Source of the DNA: JAGVPT01 sp049578505
GTDB lineage: Bacteria > Bacteroidota > Ignavibacteria > UBA10030 > UBA8401
Assembly: GCA_049578505.1 (NCBI GenBank)
Contig: JBAUMC010000020.1
Span: forward strand, 1 to 64,000
Length of the DNA stretch: 64,000 bases
Direction of reading: 5' to 3'
Shown here: positions 24,553 to 32,541 of the stretch, piece after piece
How positions within the stretch are numbered: position 1 is the first letter of the stretch
Layout: each line of letters opens with the position of its first letter
Position numbers and translations under genes: made by a program
The notes under the pieces: model-generated
What the model saw: the letters and a program-made list of their open reading frames with translations, nothing else
Told to the model about the DNA's origin: nothing
The model's database searches: none

Positions 24553-25469
24553 GTTGTCGCCTCGGCAATTTCTTCCTCCTCAAAGCCCACCAGCTTAACC
24601 TCCAGTTCAAGTTTTATGCCGCTGCGTTCGAATACCTTTTTTCGCGCAAGCCGCACCAGATCGAATACATTGCGCGCCGTCGCATCGCCGTGGTTGACGA
24701 TGAAATTGCCGTGCCTGTCGGAAATCTGGGCGCGGCCGATTTGTTTACCTTTCAATCCCGCTTCTTCCACAAGTTTTGCGGCAAAAGCCCCTTCGGGATT
24801 TTTGAACATGCTCCCCGAATTTGGTAGATTCAGCGGCTGCGATTGATTGCGTTTCAACAAAAGCTCCCGGCGGCGTTTCAAAAGCTCCGATAAATTTCCC
24901 TGCGGCAGCTCGAACGACGCGTTCAACACTACGTCGCGGGAAAACCCTGAACGACGGTAGGAAAATCCGCCCTGCGCCTTTTTTATTTTCTGGATCGCAT
25001 CATCCCTATAAATTTCTACTTCAACGAGATGGTCGGAAATTTCTCCTCCGTACGCTCCTGCATTCATAATCACCGCACCGCCGATTGTTCCTGGAATCCC
25101 GGCGAGCATTTCCACTCCCGCTTTTTCGTGTTGAATGCAGAAGTCGACGAATTTGCTCAAGCGAACGCCGGAACCGGCAACAATCAAGCCGCGCTCTATA
25201 TTCACGGTTCCCATCCCTTCTTCGAGATTGATCGCAGCGCCCCGAAATCCACTGTCGCTGATAAGAAGGTTCGAACCTTTCCCGATAATCATAAACCGAT
25301 AGTCGAATTTTTTAAAAAAGCGAACGACCTCAATCAGGTCGAATTTGTCGACTGGTTCTAAATAGAAATCTGCCGGGCCGCCGATCCGGAACGACGTGTA
25401 CGTTGCAAGCGGCTCGGCAACTGCAACATGCCCACGAAAAACTTTTCGTATGTCTTCTACAGAAACCAT
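24549..25469 (-). CDS. murB: UDP-N-acetylenolpyruvoylglucosamine reductase MurB
   Basis: FAD enzyme that reduces the enolpyruvyl group to give UDP-N-acetylmuramate. Residues TSFRIGGPADFYLEP and GKGSNLLISDSGFRG form the FAD site; GIPGTIGGAVIMNAGAYGGEI and the late GSMFKNPEGAFAAKLVEEAGLKG hold the catalytic serine region. The length (306) and absence of the extra Tyr-loop insert point to the type II form. The start at 25469 is only 4 bases from a heptamer array and has no visible Shine-Dalgarno, unlike most genes here. It lies between murC and ftsQ. Confidence 0.96.
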   Translation of the reverse strand: MVSVEDIRKVFRGHVAVAEPLATYTSFRIGGPADFYLEPVDKFDLIEVVRFFKKFDYRFMIIGKGSNLLISDSGFRGAAINLEEGMGTVNIERGLIVAGSGVRLSKFVDFCIQHEKAGVEMLAGIPGTIGGAVIMNAGAYGGEISDHLVEVEIYRDDAIQKIKKAQGGFSYRRSGFSRDVVLNASFELPQGNLSELLKRRRELLLKRNQSQPLNLPNSGSMFKNPEGAFAAKLVEEAGLKGKQIGRAQISDRHGNFIVNHGDATARNVFDLVRLARKKVFERSGIKLELEVKLVGFEEEEIAEATT

Positions 25470-25473
25470 TGAG

Positions 25474-25546
25474 GAATTATGAATTTTAAATTATGAATTA
25501 GGAATTGGTCTTTTAATTTTTAATACCTAATTCATAATTCTTAATT
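25474..25546. repeat. Facing pair of heptamer arrays (GAATTAN type) between murC and murB
   Basis: Left array: GAATTAT, GAATTTT, AAATTAT, GAATTAG, GAATTGG (25474-25508). Right array on the other strand: TTTAATT, TTTAATA, CCTAATT, CATAATT, CTTAATT (25512-25546). The right array encodes the last residues of MurC (QLRIMN) and contains its TAG stop (25527-25529); the left array abuts the murB start. Confidence 0.88.
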
Positions 25547-26912
25547 GCTCTAAGAATTCTTCTCCGTACTTCCAGATATCCCCGGCACCCATGGTGATTA
25601 CAATGTCTCCCGGGCGAGTGCTCTTCTTCAAATACTCCGGAAGAAGTTTTTTATCCTGAATGTAATGGACATCTTTATGCCCGAACTGTTTTGCAGCGTT
25701 GGCGATCAATTCACCAGTAACGCCCTGAATCGGCTCCTCGCGTGCCGGATAGACGTCCGTCAACACAAGCACATCGGCAAGAAGAAATGCCTTTCCGAAC
25801 TCTTCGTAAAAATCGCGCGTGCGCGAATAGAGATGCGGCTGAAATACGCATACGACCCTTCTTCGCCAGCCGGCTTTCGCGCCAGAAAGTGTCGCCCGGC
25901 ATTCTGTCGGGTGATGGGCATAATCATCGTAGACTGCAATCCCGTTCACTTCACCTTTCTTTTCCCAACGACGATACACGCCGGTAAATTTTTCGATGCC
26001 CGCTTTGACTTTTGAGAAAGGAACTCCAAGTTGTAGACCAACCGCTATCGCCGCAAGGGCATTTTGGATGTTATGTTTCCCCGGAATCTGCAGCATTATC
26101 TTTCCAAGGTCTTCGGCCCCGCGCACGACAGTGAATGTGCTGACGTTTTCTTTATGTTGAATATCAATGGCTTGAATATCTGCCTGGGGAGTCAGCCCGT
26201 ACGTCAGGAGTTTTTTCTTGTTAATCTGCGGCATGATGTCCTGGAGCGCGGGCTCATCAAGGCACAGCACGATGAAACCATAGAACGGTACCTTGTTTGC
26301 AAATTGAATGAACGCTCCCTTGATATCCTCAAGGTCCCGGTAACAATCAAGATGGTCTGTCTCGAGCGTTGTCAGGACGGCGATCGTCGGTGTAATGGAC
26401 AAAAATGAACGGTCGAATTCATCTGCTTCAACAACAATAAAATCTCCTTTGCCGAGGCGTGCATTAGTCCCGCCAAGTCCGCTCAATTTTCCGCCGACGA
26501 TCACCGTCGGATCAAAGCCCCCTTCTAACAGCACAAGGCTTACCATCGACGTTGTTGTGGTTTTTCCATGGGTTCCGGCGATGCCGATGCCGTATTTCAA
26601 GCGCATCACTTCTGCGAGCATTTCAGCGCGTCGTACGGTTGGAATCTTCCGCCGATTCGCCTCGACCAGTTCGGGATTTTCCATGCCAACAGCGGAAGAA
26701 TAGACCAGCGTATCGACATCGGCGGCGATATTCTCAGCTTTGTGCCCTTCGTAGATCTTCGCCCCCAGCGATTGAAGGCGCTCCGTCACTTCGCTTAATG
26801 CCCTGTCCGACCCGCTTACTTTGAATCCCTGATCGATCAATATTTCCGCAATTCCGCTCATGCCGATACCGCCAATGCCGACAAAATGAATTTTCTTGAT
26901 TGAGCTGAACAT
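25527..26912 (-). CDS. murC: UDP-N-acetylmuramate-L-alanine ligase MurC
   Basis: Cytosolic ligase that adds L-alanine to UDP-N-acetylmuramate. The 461 residues show the Rossmann start HFVGIGGIGMSGIAEIL, the P-loop GTHGKTTTTSM, and EADEFDRSFLS, then HPTECRATL and FQPHLYSRT in the third domain. The C-terminal six residues QLRIMN and the stop codon are written in a heptamer repeat array; other MurC proteins vary at this end, so loss of function is unlikely. It is followed 57 bases later by murB. Confidence 0.97.
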   Translation of the reverse strand: MFSSIKKIHFVGIGGIGMSGIAEILIDQGFKVSGSDRALSEVTERLQSLGAKIYEGHKAENIAADVDTLVYSSAVGMENPELVEANRRKIPTVRRAEMLAEVMRLKYGIGIAGTHGKTTTTSMVSLVLLEGGFDPTVIVGGKLSGLGGTNARLGKGDFIVVEADEFDRSFLSITPTIAVLTTLETDHLDCYRDLEDIKGAFIQFANKVPFYGFIVLCLDEPALQDIMPQINKKKLLTYGLTPQADIQAIDIQHKENVSTFTVVRGAEDLGKIMLQIPGKHNIQNALAAIAVGLQLGVPFSKVKAGIEKFTGVYRRWEKKGEVNGIAVYDDYAHHPTECRATLSGAKAGWRRRVVCVFQPHLYSRTRDFYEEFGKAFLLADVLVLTDVYPAREEPIQGVTGELIANAAKQFGHKDVHYIQDKKLLPEYLKKSTRPGDIVITMGAGDIWKYGEEFLEQLRIMN

Positions 26913-26979
26913 GTTCCCTTAATAAAGTTTTTTACAGAATTACCGAACGTTACCTTTCTTACCCCTTATCTCTTCCTTC

Positions 26980-27495
26980 CTATCTTTTACTCCGCACTCT
27001 AAACCTTTTCCGTTCGCCTTTTGGAACATGAGCGGCAACGCGCTCCATCTCCGCAATCAACTCTTTTTCCCGCTCATACCTACCGATGCGGACCCTGTAT
27101 AATCGTCGGCGCCCTTTTACTTTAAAAACGATCACTTGAAATCTTCCCGCCGTCTGGACCATCCGTTCACGCCCGATGTGAAACCATTCAATCTCCGAGA
27201 ACGGGATTTCCCTTCTCGTAAACTTGTGTTGAAAAACAATTCCGTTCTGCTCGATAATAAGCTTGCGGTCTCGAATTTTGTTGAGCACCAATGTCACGAA
27301 AGCTATTGCAACAAAGAATCCGATGATGTAAAGGATCGGGTCTCTAAACACCAGCGTAAACTCGTTCTCGATGAAACTTCCTTTCACCCCAGCGTATAAA
27401 ATGAGCGTGACTAAATAGATCAGCGCCTGCTGATAATAGAAGTCGAGCTTGTATTTGAACTCTTTAGGAGGCATCTTTTTATTTTCGATTGACAA
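26980..27495 (-). CDS. Unknown membrane protein with two helices and a PH-like cytoplasmic domain
   Basis: A 171-residue protein set inside the dcw cluster between murG and murC. Two membrane helices (about residues 22-40 and 52-75) are followed by a beta-rich domain with RKLIIEQNGIVFQHKFTRREIPFSEIEWFHIGRER, a pattern like bacterial PH/YdbT-type domains, and a very basic tail (KGERKRFRVRSKR). The 516-bp frame starts at a TTG 8 bases after murG; an in-frame ATG at 27474 is the alternative. It is clearly cotranscribed with cell-wall genes. I do not recognise it as a standard dcw member, so a role in wall synthesis is inference from position only. Confidence 0.75.
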   Translation of the reverse strand: MSIENKKMPPKEFKYKLDFYYQQALIYLVTLILYAGVKGSFIENEFTLVFRDPILYIIGFFVAIAFVTLVLNKIRDRKLIIEQNGIVFQHKFTRREIPFSEIEWFHIGRERMVQTAGRFQVIVFKVKGRRRLYRVRIGRYEREKELIAEMERVAAHVPKGERKRFRVRSKR

Positions 27496-27503
27496 TTTCC
27501 GAT

Positions 27504-28616
27504 TTACGATTTTAAAAGACCTAACCCTAAGATTTTTTGAGCAATTTCCTTTCCGGCATCCGGTTTCCCAAGACGTAAGCTCTTTTTTCCCATATCGCTT
27601 CGCACTGTGTCATTTAAAAGAATTTCTTTCAGTGTGGATAATATTTTTGCGTCCAAATCTGTGTCCTTAATCATCACGGCCGCGCCTGCTTCGACCAAGG
27701 TCTGAGCATTGAGTTCCTGGTGTTTCGCTGCAGCGTGGGGATACGGCACCAAAACCGCCGGTTTTCCCAGACGTGTCAGCTCGGCTAGCGTTGTCGCACC
27801 GGACCGGCACAGGACGACATCCGCCGCGGCGTATGCATATTCCATCTTGTCGATGAATTTTCCGACCCACACATTTTTATTCCTTTTCGATCCATAACGA
27901 TCAAAATCTTTTTCGCCGACCTGCCAGATCACCTGAATGCCCGATTGTATCAACTTTCCTATAATTTTGTCCATCGCCGAATTGAGCGATGCGGCGCCGA
28001 GACTTCCGCCGAACACAAGTAGCGTTTTATTATTCTGTTCAAGGTCAAAATATTTCAACCCATCGCTTGCGGAAATCTTACCGAGTGAGTCGCGTGTTGG
28101 GTTGCCGACTAATTCTATTTTTTTTGAGTCAAGACTCGGAAGCCATTTTTTTGTCGCTTCAAACGTGAGGAATACTTTTGAAACCCTTGACGCAACTATC
28201 CTCGTCGTCACGCCCGGATAACTGTTGCTCTCATGAACGACGGTCGGAATTTTCATCAACGATGCGACGGAGAGAATGGGCCCGCAGACATATCCTCCCG
28301 TCCCGACAACGACGCTTGGCCTTAATTTCCGAATGAGAAAGAACGACTGCACTATCGATACGACGATCTTCACGGGGAAGAGCAGGTTGTCAATGGTTAA
28401 CCGCCGATGAAAGCCGCTGATCCAAATCGTATAAAATGCAAACCCTTTTTCGGGAACAACACGCGCCTCGATTTTATTTTTGGTTCCGACAAATGTAATA
28501 CGCGCGTCGGGGCGAATTTTTCTTGTTTCTTCTGCGATCGCAATTGCGGGAAAAAGATGCCCGCCCGTTCCGCCGGCGGCAAAAAGTATCGAAGGCGGCT
28601 CTGAATCAATTGACAT
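27504..28616 (-). CDS. murG: Undecaprenyl-PP-MurNAc-pentapeptide GlcNAc transferase MurG
   Basis: GT-B glycosyltransferase on the cytoplasmic face that turns lipid I into lipid II using UDP-GlcNAc. The 370 residues show the G-loop ILFAAGGTGGHLFPA (15-20 being GGTGGH), VVGTGGYVCGPI, VVHESNSYPG, VFGGSLGAASLN (third G-loop) and RSGATTLAEL with PAVLVPYPHAAAKHQ, all family motifs. It follows ftsW on the transcript with 42 bases between, matching the common ftsW-murG order. Confidence 0.97.
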   Translation of the reverse strand: MSIDSEPPSILFAAGGTGGHLFPAIAIAEETRKIRPDARITFVGTKNKIEARVVPEKGFAFYTIWISGFHRRLTIDNLLFPVKIVVSIVQSFFLIRKLRPSVVVGTGGYVCGPILSVASLMKIPTVVHESNSYPGVTTRIVASRVSKVFLTFEATKKWLPSLDSKKIELVGNPTRDSLGKISASDGLKYFDLEQNNKTLLVFGGSLGAASLNSAMDKIIGKLIQSGIQVIWQVGEKDFDRYGSKRNKNVWVGKFIDKMEYAYAAADVVLCRSGATTLAELTRLGKPAVLVPYPHAAAKHQELNAQTLVEAGAAVMIKDTDLDAKILSTLKEILLNDTVRSDMGKKSLRLGKPDAGKEIAQKILGLGLLKS

Positions 28617-28658
28617 AGCTTTGTTCCCGGTTCATCCATTTGCTCTCTTTCCCTTTTC

Positions 28659-29837
28659 TCAATACACCTTTCCGACCGCTGGCTCGTTTACTTCTACCGG
28701 CATCGGTTCCGCGATTTCCTTCGTTTGCCGCGGATGTAAATCCGTGTGCGCTGAAATATTCAGCAGCACGCCGATTGCAAAAGATGAGAAGACGATTGCA
28801 GAACCTCCGTAACTGATGAACGGCATAGGCAATCCGGTCGTCGGAAAAACGCCGAGCGTGACGAGGGCATTGCCGAGAGCGTAAACGACAATCGTCGATG
28901 TGATGCCGATCGCTAAAAACTTTCCGAAATCGTCGGGCGCATTCTTTGCAATCTTAAAGCCACGCAAAAGAATTGTCAAAAAAAGAGCCATAAAAATTAT
29001 CGTGCCGATAAGCCCGTATTCTTCTCCGATAATCGAGAAAACAAAATCCCCGTACGATTCCGGCAGAAAAAGATCGCGTTGTTTGCTTGCCCCCATTCCA
29101 ACGCCGAATAGCCCGCCATTGCCAAAACCGATGATCCCCTGCCAGAGCTGATAATTTGCTTTGCTCGGCGCCGCGGTAGCGCTGTCGTGTCCGATAAACG
29201 ACAGGATGCGTCTCATGCGATATTCTGCGCTGATCATGTACACAAATACGATCGGGATGATCGCCGACATTGAAAGGAAAATATGTTTAAACCGCGCACC
29301 GCCTGTAAACACCATCACCATCCCGAGAATAAAAATCATGGCACCGGTGCTGAAATTCGGCTGAAGCATCACTAGCACAACAACCCCTCCAACCCACAGC
29401 ATCAGCGGTAAAAATCCCGTTTTAAAATCATACAGCTTCGTCCCTTTTGTGGCAAGAAGCGCGCTCAGATGAAACACGAGAGCAAACTTCGCTGCTTCGG
29501 AAGGCTGCAGGTTGAATCCGCCGAAACTGAGCCACCGCGCAGCTCCTTTTATTTCACCGCCAATGGCCAAGGTAAAGAATAAAAGGACAAGGCAGGCGAT
29601 AAGGGCAAATTTTGTCAGCTTTTTGTAATATTTGTAATCGATGCTCATCGCGATGAACATCGTCGCAAGGCCGACAAGCACTTTGAGGATGTGCTTGTTG
29701 ACCAGCCCGTTTGTCGCTCCGTATTTTTGAAGCGCCCATGTCGACGAAGCGCTGTAAACCACTACAGTGCTCGCCACCATCAAAAAAAGGACGACGATGA
29801 GAATGACCCTGTCAATATGGTTTCGCTGCGCCTGCAT
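28659..29837 (-). CDS. ftsW: Septal peptidoglycan polymerase FtsW (SEDS family)
   Basis: Ten-helix inner-membrane glycosyltransferase that polymerises lipid II with its partner FtsI. In 392 residues the SEDS features are visible: GGEIKGAARWLSFGGFNLQPSEAAKFALV with the catalytic-region residues, a large extracellular loop, FSIIGEEYGLIG, and the TGLPMPFISYGGSA segment near the C-terminus. A cytoplasmic tail ends in KVY. Its start codon abuts the murD stop directly (29837/29838). Confidence 0.96.
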   Translation of the reverse strand: MQAQRNHIDRVILIVVLFLMVASTVVVYSASSTWALQKYGATNGLVNKHILKVLVGLATMFIAMSIDYKYYKKLTKFALIACLVLLFFTLAIGGEIKGAARWLSFGGFNLQPSEAAKFALVFHLSALLATKGTKLYDFKTGFLPLMLWVGGVVVLVMLQPNFSTGAMIFILGMVMVFTGGARFKHIFLSMSAIIPIVFVYMISAEYRMRRILSFIGHDSATAAPSKANYQLWQGIIGFGNGGLFGVGMGASKQRDLFLPESYGDFVFSIIGEEYGLIGTIIFMALFLTILLRGFKIAKNAPDDFGKFLAIGITSTIVVYALGNALVTLGVFPTTGLPMPFISYGGSAIVFSSFAIGVLLNISAHTDLHPRQTKEIAEPMPVEVNEPAVGKVY

Positions 29838-31232
29838 TTATTTCGTTTCCAACGAATGGACCGTCGCTTTAAATACTTTTCCGCGTTCTTCAAAGTCTGT
29901 AAACCAATCAAACGATGTGCACGCTGGTGAGAGGAGTACAACGTCGCCCCGGCGGGCGAGCGAAGTTGCAACCTCAACTGTCTTCTTCATCGAGGCAATA
30001 TTTGGAATGTCCATCCCGACTGCCTCCACGCGGCTAACGGGGACTATGCCGGAAAAATTTTGGACGATTTTTTCCGCTGAATGTCCGACCGCGACGATAG
30101 CCCGGACGTTTTTCTTTACAGCTGCAATCATTCCTGAATAATCATTTCCCTTGTCTTTCCCGCCGAGAATCAACACAATCGGTTCCGAAAAAGCACTTAA
30201 CGCCCGCATCACCGCCTCGACGGTCGTCGCTTTAGAATCGTTCACGTATTTCACCCCGTTCACTTCCCGCACAAATTCCTGACGGTGTTCTACACCTTTA
30301 AAATTTTTGAGGGTAGAGCGGATGTACGCAGAAGTTACGCCCATTGTTTGCGCTGCGAGAGTCGCCGCCATTGCATTCTGTAGATTATGTTCGCCTTTGA
30401 TACTGATTTGAGTCGCTTCAATAATCTCCCACTTTTGTCCGCCAACAACGGTTCTCAGGATGCCGTGGTCGAGGAAAGCTCCGTCATTTATCTTTCGCGA
30501 AGTGCTAAATGGAACCATCTTACACTTTGCACTTTTAACTTTTAACTGAGTTAACTCATCATCCGCGTTATAGATGAGAACATCATTCGCTGTTTGGTTC
30601 ATGAATATTCGCGTTTTTGAGTCAGCATATTTTTCCATTGAATTTTCGTACCGGTCCATGTGATTCCGCGTAATGTTGAGAATGACCGACACGTTGGGGT
30701 GAAATGACTCGATACAATCGAGCTGAAAACTGCTCACCTCCAGAACAACAACATCTGTCTCAGCCACATCCAAAACGAAATTTGAGAATGCCTCGCCAAT
30801 GTTGCCCGCAACAACATGTTTTTTCTTTGCATCGCTGAAGATCCTTCCTAACAATGTGGTTGTTGTCGTTTTGCCGTTGCTGCCGGTAATGGCAACAATC
30901 GGCGCTTTACAAAACCAACTTGCGACTTCCAGCTCGCTTACAACGCTGATGCTGCGCTTTTTTGCTTCGAGAACAACGGGAGTATCGCTCGGCACTCCCG
31001 GACTGAGAACCATCAATGAACAATCGAAAACACGCTCGGTATGTTTACCGGTTTCAAATGCGATGTTTTCTTTTTGTAATTCTGAAACGCTTTTTTCAAG
31101 TTTTGATACATTTTGCCGATCGCTGACAAACACCTGCGCGCCGCTCCGCGTAAGTAATCGCGCCACCCCTACACCGCTGCGGGCAGCCCCAATGACAGAA
31201 ATTTTTTTGTTGCGTAGCTGTGATAGTTCCAT
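29838..31232 (-). CDS. murD: UDP-N-acetylmuramoyl-L-alanine-D-glutamate ligase MurD
   Basis: Cytosolic ligase adding D-glutamate. The 464 residues include VIGAARSGVGVARLL (N-terminal UDP site), the P-loop GSNGKTTTTTL, LEVSSFQLDC, NITRNHMDRY with a catalytic histidine, and HRQEFVREVNGVKYVNDSKATT followed by LILGGKDKG, the family's third-domain marks. LLSPACTSFDWFTDFEERGKVF closes the protein. It sits between mraY and ftsW; a 175-base gap with 9-nt arrays separates it from mraY. Confidence 0.97.
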   Translation of the reverse strand: MELSQLRNKKISVIGAARSGVGVARLLTRSGAQVFVSDRQNVSKLEKSVSELQKENIAFETGKHTERVFDCSLMVLSPGVPSDTPVVLEAKKRSISVVSELEVASWFCKAPIVAITGSNGKTTTTTLLGRIFSDAKKKHVVAGNIGEAFSNFVLDVAETDVVVLEVSSFQLDCIESFHPNVSVILNITRNHMDRYENSMEKYADSKTRIFMNQTANDVLIYNADDELTQLKVKSAKCKMVPFSTSRKINDGAFLDHGILRTVVGGQKWEIIEATQISIKGEHNLQNAMAATLAAQTMGVTSAYIRSTLKNFKGVEHRQEFVREVNGVKYVNDSKATTVEAVMRALSAFSEPIVLILGGKDKGNDYSGMIAAVKKNVRAIVAVGHSAEKIVQNFSGIVPVSRVEAVGMDIPNIASMKKTVEVATSLARRGDVVLLSPACTSFDWFTDFEERGKVFKATVHSLETK

Positions 31233-31240
31233 TGGGATCG

Positions 31241-31406
31241 CCTGGATTTCCCAGATTCAGCGCAGATTGTCCCGAAGGGATTCCTTTGGAACTAATTCCT
31301 CAGATTTAATCATGGATTATTTATTCGTCGCAAAATTATTTCACTTCTTCTTGCGTTCATCTGCGCGATCTGTAATCTGAGCACAATCTGCGCAATCAGC
31401 GAAATC
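31241..31406. repeat. 9-nt arrays (ATCTGCGCA type) between mraY and murD
   Basis: The right part (31359-31406) reads ATCTGCGCG, ATCTGTAAT, CTGAGCACA, ATCTGCGCA, ATCAGCGAA, and then meets the mraY stop codon at 31408. The left part (31241-31270) has complementary CAGATT words spaced 9-11 bases apart. A 22-nt hairpin (TCCCGAAGGGATTCCTTTGG plus AA) sits in between at 31270-31291. Confidence 0.75.
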
Positions 31407-31407
31407 A

Positions 31408-32523
31408 TTATCGTACCTTGAATGTCGCAAGGCTGACAATCATCAACAGAATCGCGATGATGTAAAAACGCGTAACAATTTTCGGCTCCGGTATTCCCAT
31501 CATTTCAAAGTGGTGGTGAATGGGCGCCATGCGGAATACGCGGCGGCCTTCGCCGTATTTTCGCTTCGTGTATTTGAAATACAAGCGTTGAATAATCACC
31601 GATACGGTTTCGATAAAAAATATTCCGCCGAGAATAGGGAGAATCAGTTCTTTCTTGATCATCACGGTGATCGCCCCGATGGCACCGCCGAGCGCGAGCG
31701 ATCCGGTGTCCCCCATAAACACCTGTGCCGGATACGAATTGAACCAGAGAAAGCCAAGGGCCGCTCCTACTAATGCCGCGCAATAAATAACAAGCTCGCC
31801 GTTTCCACGGAGATAGATGATATTAAGATAGTGGCTGAATTCAATGTTCCCGGAAATGTAGCTAATGACCGCCAGCGTTAACGCGACAATGCCGACGGTG
31901 CCGATTGCAAGCCCGTCAAGCCCGTCTGTAAGATTCACTGCGTTCGACGTCGCCACGATAATAAACACGACGACCGGGATATACATGAAGAAAAAATCGA
32001 AATTAAGATTCTTAAAGAACGGTACCGTTGTGATCGTGTTTGCGTTCATCGCCTTCAACTCCGGGGAAAAATACATCGCGGCTCCTAACACGATTCCGAC
32101 CGACACCTGACCCACAATTTTATACCAGCCGATGAGCCCTTTCTTTTTTTTCTTCACGACTTTCAGATAGTCATCGAAGAACCCTACAAGGCCGAGGCCG
32201 GTTGTGACAAAAATGATCAGCAGCACATACATGTTTTTAAGGTCGCCCCACAACAGCGTCGGGATCAATACCGAACCGAGCACAATGAGGCCTCCCATCG
32301 TCGGAGTGCCCGCTTTACTGAGATGGGTTTTCGGCGCTTCAAGCTTTGCTGCTTCTCCAATTTGATGTTTCTTCAACGCGGCGATAATTTTTGGACCAAT
32401 CCAAAAGCTGATAATAAGTGCTGTGACTGCCGCAGCTGCCGAACGAAACGTCAAATACCGAACGATACCGAACCCTGGCGGATGATAAAGCCTTTCAACA
32501 AGATTCAAAAAATAATAAAGCAT
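31408..32523 (-). CDS. mraY: Phospho-MurNAc-pentapeptide translocase MraY
   Basis: Integral-membrane enzyme that moves phospho-MurNAc-pentapeptide to undecaprenyl phosphate, giving lipid I. The 371 residues hold about ten helices, the catalytic aspartate pair in GFFDDYLKV, NAVNLTDGLDGLAIG, and the late HHHFEMMG motif, all characteristic. PTMGGLIVLG near residue 75 is the other family mark. It starts 18 bases after murF ends. Its stop codon touches the 9-nt array. Confidence 0.97.
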   Translation of the reverse strand: MLYYFLNLVERLYHPPGFGIVRYLTFRSAAAAVTALIISFWIGPKIIAALKKHQIGEAAKLEAPKTHLSKAGTPTMGGLIVLGSVLIPTLLWGDLKNMYVLLIIFVTTGLGLVGFFDDYLKVVKKKKKGLIGWYKIVGQVSVGIVLGAAMYFSPELKAMNANTITTVPFFKNLNFDFFFMYIPVVVFIIVATSNAVNLTDGLDGLAIGTVGIVALTLAVISYISGNIEFSHYLNIIYLRGNGELVIYCAALVGAALGFLWFNSYPAQVFMGDTGSLALGGAIGAITVMIKKELILPILGGIFFIETVSVIIQRLYFKYTKRKYGEGRRVFRMAPIHHHFEMMGIPEPKIVTRFYIIAILLMIVSLATFKVR

Positions 32524-32541
32524 GTTTGCGTACTTTACCGT

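Noticed and set aside
25260..25280. GGTTCGAACC, resembling a tRNA T-loop
   Set aside because: It is inside murB coding sequence and no acceptor or anticodon stems can be built around it. No tRNA was found anywhere in the window.
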